DNA from: Bacteroidales bacterium UBA3810
Lineage (GTDB): Bacteria > Bacteroidota > Bacteroidia > Bacteroidales > Paludibacteraceae
Reading direction: 5' to 3'
Assembly: GCA_002368645.1 (NCBI GenBank)
Contig: DFEE01000009.1
Span: 34,409 to 81,700, forward strand
Length of the DNA stretch: 47,292 nt
Below, one piece after another: positions 33,041-42,473 of the stretch; position 1 is the first letter of the stretch; each line of letters begins with the position of its first letter. The notes beneath the pieces were generated by a model. It worked only from the letters and a program-made list of their open reading frames with translations, was not told the origin of the DNA and did no database searches. Both the position numbers and the translations under genes were made by a program.

Positions 33041-33286
33041 TCTTTTTTATTTTTTTACTAAAAAGGCAGAAAATTTGCAGCGTAATTTTGGAATAAGGAG
33101 TAAGGAGTCATTGGTCCTGCGAAAAGGTGTGATCGTTCGATGAGCGTTCGATGATCGTTCGATGATCGTTGGTAATAGCGACGACGAAACTAATTAGGAT
33201 TACGAATAACGAATAGGTAAAATCGAAAGCGAAGGCAGTTAAGAAGGCGAGAGAAATGCTAAAATAACGACAAAAGCAAAAAAAGA
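33041..33286. other. Intergenic DNA with an 11-bp array, no gene seen
   Basis: Between two divergent promoters. A-rich, with the 11-bp array at 33131-33173 in the middle. No reading frame with family-like sequence is present. Confidence 0.5.
33131..33173. repeat. 11-bp tandem repeat, about 3.9 units
   Basis: gatcgttcgat, gagcgttcgat, gatcgttcgat, gatcgttggt. Each unit contains the near-palindrome atcgttcgat. Located between divergent operons. Confidence 0.8.
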
Positions 33287-33318
33287 TTTGCATATGTGAA
33301 AAAAAAAATGTAATTTTG
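33287..33318 (+). promoter_or_regulatory. Promoter of the glycan operon
   Basis: TTTG (33287-33290), 20-nt gap, TAATTTTG (33311-33318), leader of about 22 nt. Confidence 0.8.
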
Positions 33319-33346
33319 CGGCAGAAAAAAGTCGAAGATAGGCCAT

Positions 33347-33850
33347 ATGGATATATTTTTATTAGTGCTTGGAGGCTTATTCTTGCTAATAGGTGTTATA
33401 GGCGATGTGCTACCGGGTCTGCCGGGTGTTCCCTTTAGTTACTTGGGACTAATCATGATAGCCCTGACAAGTCATCATCCCTATTCATGGACATTCATGC
33501 TCGTTTGGTTGAGCATCGTCGTACTCGTAACCCTATTAGACTATCTTATCCCGAGTTGGGGCGCTAAGCGATTCGGCGGTACCTCCTGGGGTGCTAACGG
33601 TGCGCTTGTGGGAGTAGTATTAGGTATTTTCGCAGGTCCGTGGGGCATCATCGTAGGGCCTTTTGTCGGCGCTGTTGTTGGTGAGTTGCTAAGACCGATG
33701 GTTAAAGGCATTCCTATAGCCGATTTTAGCCAGGCACTACGTGCCGGTTTTGGTTCATTTATCGGTATACTGAGCGGTATTATACTTAAACTCATCTGCT
33801 CGGGGATGATGATTTATTATTTCATAGATGCACTAATTAAAATCTATTAA
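33347..33850 (+). CDS. DUF456 membrane protein
   Basis: A 167-residue protein with four or five helices. Hallmarks of DUF456 are the start with GVIGDVLPGLPGVPFSYLGL, the SWGAKRFGGTSWGANGALVG loop and the Gly-rich GPWGIIVGPFVGAVVGELL segment. The family's job is unknown. It lies first in the glycan operon, 2 nt before the GH13-GH53 gene, so the linkage may be accidental or reflect shared promoter use. Confidence 0.88.
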   Translation: MDIFLLVLGGLFLLIGVIGDVLPGLPGVPFSYLGLIMIALTSHHPYSWTFMLVWLSIVVLVTLLDYLIPSWGAKRFGGTSWGANGALVGVVLGIFAGPWGIIVGPFVGAVVGELLRPMVKGIPIADFSQALRAGFGSFIGILSGIILKLICSGMMIYYFIDALIKIY

Positions 33851-33852
33851 AT

Positions 33853-36834
33853 ATGAATAAACACTTATCACAATTTGTTTACATTCTGTCCATGAGTATG
33901 GTTGCGCTGCTGAGCAGTTGCACCAATACATTGACGGGCAAGATCATGAAGAGTGATCCGATTAAGCCGCTTCTGATGAAGTCGGACTCGCAACTTGTCT
34001 ATGTCACGGATTACGTCCCGCTCTTAGTGGCGGAGAAGCGCTTGCCGGAGACTATGACGGTTATCAGCACGGGTCACATCGGTAATATCCGGTTTAACGA
34101 AAAACCCGATTGTGTCGATATCGTCATGTTGCCTGATAAACCCGTTAAACGAGCGATGGTCACGATGGCCTATGACGCCCAATCCGGCACTATACAGGTA
34201 GGGTTATTAGAGCCGCTTGAGAATGTAACGCTCTGCGCCTATGCCCAAAACAGGCGTTTGGAGGACAACTCCATTACATCCAATCAAGACGGCTCCTACT
34301 CTATTAGTATAAACGCCGTTCCGCGTGCGATTAGGAACCTCGACACATGGTATCTCCGTGTTTATGGTGAAACGGACGAGTTTGTCCTCAACGACCTACT
34401 CATCCCGATGCACCAATCACACCCCGTCATGGATGTCAACGAACTCAACCGTCACATGCCTCATACCCAAGTCCTCTACTCCGTGTTGGTGGATAGGTTC
34501 TTCAATGGCAATACAGCCAACGACTGGAAGATAAACGATCCCGAGGTGCTGGATATAGTAGATTATCAAGGTGGCGATTTGGCGGGTATAACTCAAGCCA
34601 TCGAGAGCGGATATTTCGATAGTTTGGGTATCAACACGTTATGGGTTAGTCCTCTTAGTCAGAATCCCTATACTGCTTGGGGATACTATCCGTTCCCCAA
34701 TGGCAATAAGTATGATCCCTCCAAGAAATACACCAAGTTTTCAGCCTATCATGGTTATTGGCCGATCTATATAACAGGCTTAGAAAAGCGCTTCGGCACG
34801 GAAGATGAGTTCCGTACCTTATTGGCGACCGCTCATGAGCACGGCATCAATGTCATATTGGATTATGTTGCGAATCACATGCACATCGAGTCTCCGACCT
34901 TCCAAGTGCACCCCGACTGGCATACGGACAGCATTTTGCCGGATGGTAGGCGTAATTTCGAGCTATGGGATGAGGCTCGACTGACAACATGGTTTGATAA
35001 ACATATCCCTACCTTAGACCTGGAGCGCGAAGAGGTTCGTGAAGCCATGACGGACAGTGCCCTCATATGGTTAGAGAAATACGATTTAGACGGTTTTAGG
35101 CACGATGCCTGCAAACATATCCCCGAGAGCTATTGGCGTCTTTTTGGGCAAAAAATAGCGAGCCGGTTCCCCGATAGAGCCATTTGGATGATCGGCGAGA
35201 CCTATGGTTCGCCGGAACTCATCAATCTCTATGTCAAGACCGGAATGCTGGATGCACAGTTCGATTTTAATGTCTATTTCACGAGCCGCGCAGCCCTCTG
35301 CAGCTCCCAGAGCACGATGCGCGATGTTGAACAAAATATTCTAACAAGTTTAGACACCTATGGTTCACACCACACAATGGGCAATATCAGCGGTAATCAT
35401 GACCAGATACGTTTTGCCTCCATCGCCGGTGGAGCTATAGATATCAACGCTTATGGTAAAGAGGAAGGTTGGACCCAAAGTATCGGTATCGGCGATGCGA
35501 CCAAAGCTTATCGCCGCGCGCTCCTTTTAGAAGTTCTCAATATGACTATTCCCGGTGTTCCGTGCATCTACCAGGGCGATGAGTATGCCGAAGTGGGTGG
35601 CAATGACCCGGACAACCGCCACATGATGCGATTTGGCAATGAACTGACTGAGGCTGAAAAAGCATTCCGCCAAAAAGTGCGTGAACTGATTAATCTTCGC
35701 CGCAGCCATATGGCTTTCCTGTACGGAGAATTTATACCTGTATATGCTGATGACGATGTACTCGTTTATGAGCGTCAATACATGGGAGAACGCTTCCGTA
35801 TCCGTATTGACCGCGAGACAATGGATTACAGTATCGTCAATCTCTCCGAAGCGCCAAATGCGGCTCAATTCGCTAAGGGTGCTGACATCAGTTGGCTCAG
35901 TGAGATGGAAGCTTGTGATGTGCCGTTCTATGACCTTAACGGCCAGCAAGCAGACTTGATGGATATTGTCCGTAATAACGGCTGCAACGCTATTCGGCTC
36001 CGCGTATGGCTCAATCCCCGCAACGGTTATTCCAATAAAGAGGACATGGTGGCTCTCGCCAAACGGGCACAGGCCAAAGGTATGTCGCTCATGGTGGACT
36101 TTCACTATAGCGATCATTGGGCGGATCCCGGACAACAATATGCCCCGAAAGCGTGGGAGAATATGTCCGTCACGGAGATGAGTGAAGCCTTAGCGGCGCA
36201 CACCCGTGATGTCCTCGAAGCGCTTAAGGCGGAGGATATTACGCCTTTATGGGTACAGGTAGGTAATGAGACATCCACCGGTATGTGCTGGCCTATCGGG
36301 TGCATCTTCAATGAGGACTGGTCTAACAACGAGGGCGGATGGGTTAATTACGCCCAACTGACCAATGCCGGCTATGATGCCGTTAAAGCGGTTTTTCCGG
36401 AAGCCGTCGTTATTGTTCATCACGACAATGCGTTTAATACTGAAGGACTCACGTGGTTCTACGATAAACTGCAGGCGTATGGCGGCAAATGGGATATGAT
36501 TGGTCTCAGTCACTACCCGACTACCCAGTCTAAAATCTCTTGGCAGGAAATGAACCGCTTAGCGGCAGAGTCTATCGACATTCTCCATGAGCGCTATGAT
36601 TGCCCCATTATGCTCGTAGAAATAGGTACTGACGGTCGCGACGAGCAACTCTCGTTCCGTATCATAGACGATATGCGCTTAAAAACTGAAGCAAAACCTT
36701 TCTTCAAAGGATATTTCTATTGGGAGCCGGAGAGCTACAACTACAAGAATGACTGGTTCTGGAACGGCTACGACAAGGGAGCTTTCACTCCCGAAGGGCA
36801 ACCCAATAAAGGCTTATTACGATTATGGGATTAA
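33853..36834 (+). CDS. GH13-GH53 fusion lipoprotein (amylase-type plus endo-beta-1,4-galactanase)
   Basis: A 993-residue surface glycoside hydrolase. A lipobox ALLSSC puts the lipid on Cys23. An N-terminal beta domain (about 40-190) is followed by a GH13 barrel (about 205-620) with nucleophile Asp418 in DGFRHD, acid/base Glu449 in MIGETYG and Asp517 in SGNHDQ. A second catalytic domain from about residue 673 (FAKGADISWL) is GH53: Glu806 in WVQVGNET is the acid/base, Glu923 in MLVEIGT the nucleophile, and DFHYSDHWADPGQ is the family block. The two activities cleave alpha-glucan and beta-1,4-galactan. The GH13 C-terminal sheet domain is short. It is coupled to the GH2 gene by a 10-nt overlap. 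Confidence 0.9.
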   Translation: MNKHLSQFVYILSMSMVALLSSCTNTLTGKIMKSDPIKPLLMKSDSQLVYVTDYVPLLVAEKRLPETMTVISTGHIGNIRFNEKPDCVDIVMLPDKPVKRAMVTMAYDAQSGTIQVGLLEPLENVTLCAYAQNRRLEDNSITSNQDGSYSISINAVPRAIRNLDTWYLRVYGETDEFVLNDLLIPMHQSHPVMDVNELNRHMPHTQVLYSVLVDRFFNGNTANDWKINDPEVLDIVDYQGGDLAGITQAIESGYFDSLGINTLWVSPLSQNPYTAWGYYPFPNGNKYDPSKKYTKFSAYHGYWPIYITGLEKRFGTEDEFRTLLATAHEHGINVILDYVANHMHIESPTFQVHPDWHTDSILPDGRRNFELWDEARLTTWFDKHIPTLDLEREEVREAMTDSALIWLEKYDLDGFRHDACKHIPESYWRLFGQKIASRFPDRAIWMIGETYGSPELINLYVKTGMLDAQFDFNVYFTSRAALCSSQSTMRDVEQNILTSLDTYGSHHTMGNISGNHDQIRFASIAGGAIDINAYGKEEGWTQSIGIGDATKAYRRALLLEVLNMTIPGVPCIYQGDEYAEVGGNDPDNRHMMRFGNELTEAEKAFRQKVRELINLRRSHMAFLYGEFIPVYADDDVLVYERQYMGERFRIRIDRETMDYSIVNLSEAPNAAQFAKGADISWLSEMEACDVPFYDLNGQQADLMDIVRNNGCNAIRLRVWLNPRNGYSNKEDMVALAKRAQAKGMSLMVDFHYSDHWADPGQQYAPKAWENMSVTEMSEALAAHTRDVLEALKAEDITPLWVQVGNETSTGMCWPIGCIFNEDWSNNEGGWVNYAQLTNAGYDAVKAVFPEAVVIVHHDNAFNTEGLTWFYDKLQAYGGKWDMIGLSHYPTTQSKISWQEMNRLAAESIDILHERYDCPIMLVEIGTDGRDEQLSFRIIDDMRLKTEAKPFFKGYFYWEPESYNYKNDWFWNGYDKGAFTPEGQPNKGLLRLWD

Positions 36835-39239
36835 TTCTTTTATATATCAGTACGCTCCTGACGACATGGAATTTCGCACCGGAGCAAGAGTGGAATAGTA
36901 AGCCGGCAGCGGATGATGCTGCATGGCAAGTAGTAACAGTACCGCACGACTGGGCCATTAGCGGCGATTTTGACCGCAATAATGACCTCCAGGTGACGAC
37001 GGTTGTGCAGAACGGCGAGACCAAGCCTTCCGCCAAGACCGGTCGCTCCGGAGGACTACCGTGGATCGGTCGCGCATGGTATCAGACATCTTTTGATGCA
37101 ACTCCGACTCGGGATAAGGTGTATTACTTGCTCTTTGACGGAGCCATGAGTCAACCGATGGTTTGGGTCAATGACGAGCTCGCCGGCGAATGGCAATACG
37201 GTTACACCGGTTTTTACCTGGACATCACTCCTTATGTCGTTAACGGCAAGAATGATATCTCTGTGCGCCTGGAGAACCAAGAGGAATCAAGCCGCTGGTA
37301 TCCCGGGGCAGGTTTATATAGAAATGTTCACCTCATTGAGACCTCCAAGACCCATATCCCCATCTGGGGTATACGTACTACTACGCCCTATATCAGCGAT
37401 AGTTTATGCACTGTAGAGGTTGATGTAGAACTATATAATGCCCTCAATGGCACGGAAGTTACAACTGAAATCTTAGCGCCCTATGTTCGCCGTGGTGGTG
37501 GCACCATGTGGCGTGTTGTAGCCAGTATACAAGGTCAGAAAGGCGTTGCCGTTATCCACGATCCGAAACTCTGGTCACCCGAGCGCCCTAACCTCTATAA
37601 AACACGTACCTACGTGCGCGTGAAAGGCGAATTAGTGGACGAAAGAGAGACTACTCTCGGTTTCCGTAAGATAGAGTTCGTGCCGGGTATAGGTTTTATG
37701 TTGAACGGCAAGGTGCGCAAGTTCCAAGGCGTTTGTCTTCATCATGACTTAGGTCCTTTGGGGGCAGCTGTACATGAGGATGCTATCCGCCACCAACTGA
37801 CGCTCTTGAAAGATATGGGCGTTGACGCTATCCGCACGAGTCATAATCCACCGGCGCCTGAACTGGTTAAACTCTGCGAAGAGATGGGTTTTATGATGAT
37901 GGTCGAATCGTTCGATGTCTGGACGCATAATAAATGCCGAAATGGTTATGCCTCTTTATTCTACAAATGGGCTGAAACAGATATTACCAATATGGTGATG
38001 CGTTACCGCAATAGCCCTGCAGTAGTTATGTGGTCAGTGGGAAACGAGGTTTGGGATCAGACCTTTACCAATGGTTATCTCACCGCCCGTTATCTCCAAA
38101 ATATCGTTCATCATTTAGACGCGACCCGCCCTGTTACCTGCGGTATGGACCAAGTCCTCAGCGTGTTGGATAATGGTTTTGCCGCGGAGTTTGATATTCC
38201 CGGGCTCAATTACCGCACTATGCGCTACGAGGAAGCTTACAACAAACTGCCTCAGAAACTTATTTTAGGCTCTGAGACGGCGTCCACGGTATCGTCCCGT
38301 GGCACATATCATTTGCCGGCTATCATGGGACCTGATATCCTTCATAAGGACAATCAATCTTCCGGCTACGACATTGAGTATTGTGCTTGGAGCGGTCTGC
38401 CTGATCAAGATTTCCAGTTGCAAGATGATTACCACTGGACGATTGGTCAATTCATTTGGACCGGTGTTGATTACTTAGGTGAGCCCTCACCCTACGACAC
38501 AGACGCATGGCCAAGCCATAGTTCCTACTTCGGTGCTATCGATTTGGCTTCACTACCCAAAGACCGCTTCTACCTCTACCGCAGTCAGTGGAACAAGCAG
38601 GACCCGACGCTGCATGTGTTGCCACACTGGAATTGGAAAAGCGGCATAGTTCCCGTCTATGTCTATACCTCCTACCCTTCCGCCGAGATATTCGTTAATG
38701 GTAAGAGTTACGGGCGTCTCCGCTTTGCGACAGCCGAAGAGGCAGAGCGTATCAGGCAAGGCGAGAAGATAGACGGTGTATCTGAGATGCCGGCATTAGC
38801 CGATTTTGAAGTACCGGTATGGGGCTCTGCACCGAGACCTGATCTTCTGCCGAGATATAGGCTCATGTGGCATAATGTGCGCTATGAGAAAGGTGAGTTG
38901 AAGGTGGTTGCATATAATGCCGATGGCTCTGTCGCACAAGAGAAAATAATCCGTACAGCCGGAAAGCCTGACCACCTCAATGTGGTATGGGCCAACGAGC
39001 ATGAGAACGCGCGCGAGATGAAATACTTAACCGTATCTGTTGTTGATAAAGACGGGAACCTCTGTCCCGAGGCTTCTAATCTCATTACCGCCCATCTTAA
39101 ATCGGGACATTTCTATGGCGCTGCCAATGGCGACGCGACCTGTCTTGACAAGATGACAGAACCGCGTATGCATGCCTTCAAAGGAATGGCAACATTCATC
39201 GTCTCTAAAGATGCAGATGTTGATTTTACTTTTAAATAA
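36825..39239 (+). CDS. GH2 beta-galactosidase
   Basis: An 804-residue enzyme with GH2 order: jelly-roll sugar-binding domain (about 15-185, WNFAPEQEWNSKP, YLDITPYVVNGKNDISVR), an Ig-like domain, the TIM barrel with FQGVCLHHDLGPLG and IRTSHNPPAPEL, acid/base Glu in WSVGNEVWDQ (about residue 409), nucleophile Glu in LILGSETAST (about 485), and C-terminal beta domains. The first about 14 residues are hydrophobic but short, so export is uncertain. Its start lies inside the stop region of the GH13-GH53 gene, giving coupling; it would split galacto-oligosaccharides made by the GH53 domain. Confidence 0.92.
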   Translation: MGLILLYISTLLTTWNFAPEQEWNSKPAADDAAWQVVTVPHDWAISGDFDRNNDLQVTTVVQNGETKPSAKTGRSGGLPWIGRAWYQTSFDATPTRDKVYYLLFDGAMSQPMVWVNDELAGEWQYGYTGFYLDITPYVVNGKNDISVRLENQEESSRWYPGAGLYRNVHLIETSKTHIPIWGIRTTTPYISDSLCTVEVDVELYNALNGTEVTTEILAPYVRRGGGTMWRVVASIQGQKGVAVIHDPKLWSPERPNLYKTRTYVRVKGELVDERETTLGFRKIEFVPGIGFMLNGKVRKFQGVCLHHDLGPLGAAVHEDAIRHQLTLLKDMGVDAIRTSHNPPAPELVKLCEEMGFMMMVESFDVWTHNKCRNGYASLFYKWAETDITNMVMRYRNSPAVVMWSVGNEVWDQTFTNGYLTARYLQNIVHHLDATRPVTCGMDQVLSVLDNGFAAEFDIPGLNYRTMRYEEAYNKLPQKLILGSETASTVSSRGTYHLPAIMGPDILHKDNQSSGYDIEYCAWSGLPDQDFQLQDDYHWTIGQFIWTGVDYLGEPSPYDTDAWPSHSSYFGAIDLASLPKDRFYLYRSQWNKQDPTLHVLPHWNWKSGIVPVYVYTSYPSAEIFVNGKSYGRLRFATAEEAERIRQGEKIDGVSEMPALADFEVPVWGSAPRPDLLPRYRLMWHNVRYEKGELKVVAYNADGSVAQEKIIRTAGKPDHLNVVWANEHENAREMKYLTVSVVDKDGNLCPEASNLITAHLKSGHFYGAANGDATCLDKMTEPRMHAFKGMATFIVSKDADVDFTFK

Positions 39240-39248
39240 TCTATTGAC

Positions 39249-40562
39249 ATGAAAAAAATTTTAATTCTCGCTCTTGCAGTACTATCCTTGGCTGCTTGCG
39301 GCAAAAAAGAAACAGTTATCCCGGCAGGTGAACACACCTCTTGGGCGTACAACACAACTATCTATGAGCTAAACACTCGTCAGGCAACAGAAGAAGGTAC
39401 TTTTGCCGCTGCAGAGCAGTTACTGCCTTGCCTCAAAGACAATGGCATTGATATTATTTGGGTAATGCCCTGCCAGCCCATTGGCGTTATTACACGTAAA
39501 GGCAGTTTAGGGTCCTATTACTCTATTATTGACTACTGTGCCATCAACCCGGAATTCGGTACTATGGATGACTTTAAGCATTTCCTCAATAAAGCTCATG
39601 AGTTAGGCTTTAAGGTTATCTTGGACTGGGTCGCCAATCATACCGCTCCGGACTCTGAGTGGACCTTAAACGAGGGCTGGCACTATCGTGACGCGGACGG
39701 CAAACTAATGGTTCAGTATGACTGGACGGATATCTCCAAATTGAACTACGATAATGCCGATATGCGTGAGGCAATGAAGGCCGCCATGCGCTTCTGGATG
39801 GATAGCGTCGGCATTGACGGTTTCCGCTGCGATGTAGCGGGCGAGGTACCCACGGATTTCTGGAACGATGCTATGGGCGAACTCCGAGCCGCACATCCTG
39901 ATATGTTCACCTTGGCTGAAGATGAGGACAAGGCCTATGAGTTGACGGAGACTGCCTTTGACATGTACTATGGTTGGACGCTGCACCACCTGATGAATGA
40001 TGTAGCACAGGGCAAAGCGAGTGTAGAAGACCTCTGGGCATACTTTGCGAAAGCCGATTCGACCATGCGTCCTGAAGCTATTCGTATGAATTTCACCTCC
40101 AATCATGATGAGAATAGCTGGAACGGAACTGAGTACGAGCGCATGGGTGAGGCTTATCCACTCTTCACGGTATTCACTTATGTTGTCCCCGGCATGCCGC
40201 TTATTTACACAGGTCAACTCAGTGGCAACAATCACCGTTTAGCCTTCTTTGAGAAAGACCTTATCGACTCCGAGATGTCTAAGAACGGCGAAACCGCCGC
40301 GCTCTATAAAGAAATGAATGAGTTGCGCGCCGCCAATAAAGCATTGTGGTCACCCGAATATGGTGCTCCGATGAACCGTCTCAATTGCGATAATGACGCT
40401 ATTTTTGCCTGCGAGCGCGCGCTCGAAGATGGGTCTAACCGCGTCGTTGCCATTCTGAATATGTCTAATGAAGAGCAGGTTGCTAACGTAGAGTGTGGCG
40501 GTAAAAGAGGAAACCAAGAATTAACCTTGGCTCCGTGGTCCTGGGTTCTTTATACGGAATAA
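39249..40562 (+). CDS. GH13 alpha-amylase-type lipoprotein
   Basis: A 437-residue lipoprotein, lipobox LSLAAC with Cys17. A single GH13 barrel begins after TTIYELNTRQ. Catalytic residues are the Asp in DGFRCDVAGE, the Glu in TLAEDEDK and the Asp in TSNHDENSW. A short C-terminal beta domain follows. The GH13 first-barrel loop is compact, and the protein is smaller than a typical amylase with starch-binding modules. Substrate range (starch, maltodextrin, isomalto-type) is not decided by the sequence. It starts 9 nt after GH2 and ends 1 nt before the converging lipase-like gene. Confidence 0.9.
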   Translation: MKKILILALAVLSLAACGKKETVIPAGEHTSWAYNTTIYELNTRQATEEGTFAAAEQLLPCLKDNGIDIIWVMPCQPIGVITRKGSLGSYYSIIDYCAINPEFGTMDDFKHFLNKAHELGFKVILDWVANHTAPDSEWTLNEGWHYRDADGKLMVQYDWTDISKLNYDNADMREAMKAAMRFWMDSVGIDGFRCDVAGEVPTDFWNDAMGELRAAHPDMFTLAEDEDKAYELTETAFDMYYGWTLHHLMNDVAQGKASVEDLWAYFAKADSTMRPEAIRMNFTSNHDENSWNGTEYERMGEAYPLFTVFTYVVPGMPLIYTGQLSGNNHRLAFFEKDLIDSEMSKNGETAALYKEMNELRAANKALWSPEYGAPMNRLNCDNDAIFACERALEDGSNRVVAILNMSNEEQVANVECGGKRGNQELTLAPWSWVLYTE

Positions 40563-40563
40563 A

Positions 40564-41844
40564 TTACAATTCCTTCCAGAGTACTCCAAAGAAGAAATTG
40601 AGAAAGCCGTTCATATGATTGCCATAATCGTTGAAATCATAAACAACAGCAGCAACGGGACCGGCATCCTGCCAACGAGTACGTAAAGTATCGGCATTAG
40701 CAAACGGAACGACATTATCCTTCGTGGAGTGAAAGACGTACATTGGCGCCTTGGGTATATACCCGGGCGCCATGCCGTTTTCTTGCAGTTCGGCAAAGAA
40801 CTGCTGCATAGTCTCTAAAGTATCGTTGAAAGCTTGCGGTTTAAGCATTTCGCTAAGCTTATTAGTGCCCATCAGCCTATTGATTTGTTGTCCGTTGTAT
40901 TTCTTAGTAACAAACCATTCATTATAATTTTGCAACAACCAGTCTTGGAAGAAGAAATCGAGATTCAGTACCGTATCACGTCCTAACGCCATGCCGGCAA
41001 TGGTCATCGGCATAGCATAGGGGATGGCAGACACATCTTTCTTGCGATACGCCCAATAGGTCACATAAGGATAGTACGGACCGCCGCCGCAATAATTCTT
41101 CTTGATAAGAATATCGTTATACGAGTCATCGGTTTCTATTATTTGCTGCACAAAAGCCGATGTAACACCACCCTGACTGTATCCGGCGAGGATGACGGAA
41201 TCAGATTGGACTTGTATGCCGCGTTTGTTCAAAAAAGGATAGCTTGCATACAACATATCAATCACATTGACACCCGTCAAGTAGTTTTGCAGATAAGGGT
41301 GAACGCTATCGACAGTCGCACCATAACCGATATAATCGGGCATAATGACCACATATCCTTTGCTTGCCAGATAAGCCTCCAAGGGGAAGGTCTGACTGGG
41401 AGCCTCGTAATTAGCGGAGATGGTGTAATGGGAAACCAATAGGATATTCTTCGCAGGCTTACCCACCGGATAGAAAATAGCACCGGAAACATGTATCGGT
41501 TGACCGGAAGCATTGACCGTTTCGTAGGTACCACAAACCTGATGAACTGACTCGCCGGCAAGGGAAGACAATAACCCTCTCACAAAGGCCACTGAATTCA
41601 ACGACGAAGCCGTTCTTGCTGGCGACATACTCTCATCGCTTACTTGTAACTCTTGGTCACCAAAAGGCAAGGACACATTGTCCTCAATAACCCTATCTTG
41701 TTCAGAGGTCACCATAAAGGTTCTACCGTGACTTGGCATCTGCGAATAATCCACATACTGCCCCACCCATTCTGGGCTATCGTGACGACATCCGGATAAC
41801 ACTGTTACCCAGATAGCCAAATAGAGGAGTTGGTACTTTCTCAT
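40564..41844 (-). CDS. Alpha/beta-hydrolase lipoprotein (secretory lipase-like)
   Basis: A 426-residue lipoprotein, lipobox VLSGC with Cys19. The alpha/beta fold has the nucleophile Ser223 in LAGYSQGGVT, Asp376 in HSTKDNVVP and His410 in GNHMNG. The early strands VSGAIFYPVGKP and GYVVIMPDYIGYG are those of secretory lipase/esterase families. The substrate may be a lipid or an acyl ester; that is not readable. It ends 1 nt from the GH13 stop on the other strand and starts 2 nt after the beta-barrel gene. Confidence 0.85.
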   Translation of the reverse strand: MRKYQLLYLAIWVTVLSGCRHDSPEWVGQYVDYSQMPSHGRTFMVTSEQDRVIEDNVSLPFGDQELQVSDESMSPARTASSLNSVAFVRGLLSSLAGESVHQVCGTYETVNASGQPIHVSGAIFYPVGKPAKNILLVSHYTISANYEAPSQTFPLEAYLASKGYVVIMPDYIGYGATVDSVHPYLQNYLTGVNVIDMLYASYPFLNKRGIQVQSDSVILAGYSQGGVTSAFVQQIIETDDSYNDILIKKNYCGGGPYYPYVTYWAYRKKDVSAIPYAMPMTIAGMALGRDTVLNLDFFFQDWLLQNYNEWFVTKKYNGQQINRLMGTNKLSEMLKPQAFNDTLETMQQFFAELQENGMAPGYIPKAPMYVFHSTKDNVVPFANADTLRTRWQDAGPVAAVVYDFNDYGNHMNGFLNFFFGVLWKEL

Positions 41845-41846
41845 CG

Positions 41847-42473
41847 TTACTTAAATCTATAACCCACCGAAACGGACATCAGTCGCGACCCGGCCATGAC
41901 GATATTATTACCTCCAAGCAGACTGAACATAGCGCCTAACTCAAAGGTTCCGAAGAAACCTTTCTGCCCTACCTGGACAGCAAATAGATTGAGGTTGAGA
42001 TTGGGATACAAGACTGTTGTTTTCTTGCTGACCAGATCCTTCTCTGTTCCTCCGTTGATGGTCATTCCGATGCCTATGCCGGAGTACAAACTGACCCACG
42101 GGTGCCGATAGTAAGTGAATCGCACGGTCGGCAGGATTGTTACATTCCAATAATTATGCTCTCTTCGGGGATTTTCCCGTTTATCGTGCCACCCCATCTG
42201 CTCATAATCAAGCTGCATGCCGGTTGAGCACCACCGGTTCCAACTATATTGATACTCGCAGAATAGGTGTCCGGTCAAATACCGAGGTTCTATATTAGGT
42301 CGTCCGATAGCGGGAAATTCGTACTTCTCGGCTTCTTCGAACAGGGCATCGCCCCATCCGATACGCAATTCATGGAGACGTCCGTCCCATGCAAATCCGC
42401 TTTTCTTTTCAGCGGCTGACAAGGAGACGGACGCCATTACCATCAGTGCAATCCAAATGATTGAGTTTTTCAT
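41847..42473 (-). CDS. Outer-membrane beta-barrel protein
   Basis: A 208-residue exported protein. The signal peptide is about residues 1-20 (ending SLSAAEKK). The rest alternates hydrophobic and polar residues in about eight strands, with LYSGIGIGMTI and FFGTFELGAMFSLLGG, and ends SVGYRFK, close to the aromatic/hydrophobic end needed by BAM. It is a conserved-type small porin-like barrel without known function. The ATG follows the RNase G stop with no gap, so translation is linked. Confidence 0.75.
   Translation of the reverse strand: MKNSIIWIALMVMASVSLSAAEKKSGFAWDGRLHELRIGWGDALFEEAEKYEFPAIGRPNIEPRYLTGHLFCEYQYSWNRWCSTGMQLDYEQMGWHDKRENPRREHNYWNVTILPTVRFTYYRHPWVSLYSGIGIGMTINGGTEKDLVSKKTTVLYPNLNLNLFAVQVGQKGFFGTFELGAMFSLLGGNNIVMAGSRLMSVSVGYRFK

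Noticed and set aside
40556..40580. Strong terminator between the GH13 and lipase-like genes
   Set aside because: Only a 5-bp ggaat/attcc stem is present, without a clear U-run, so I do not call it.
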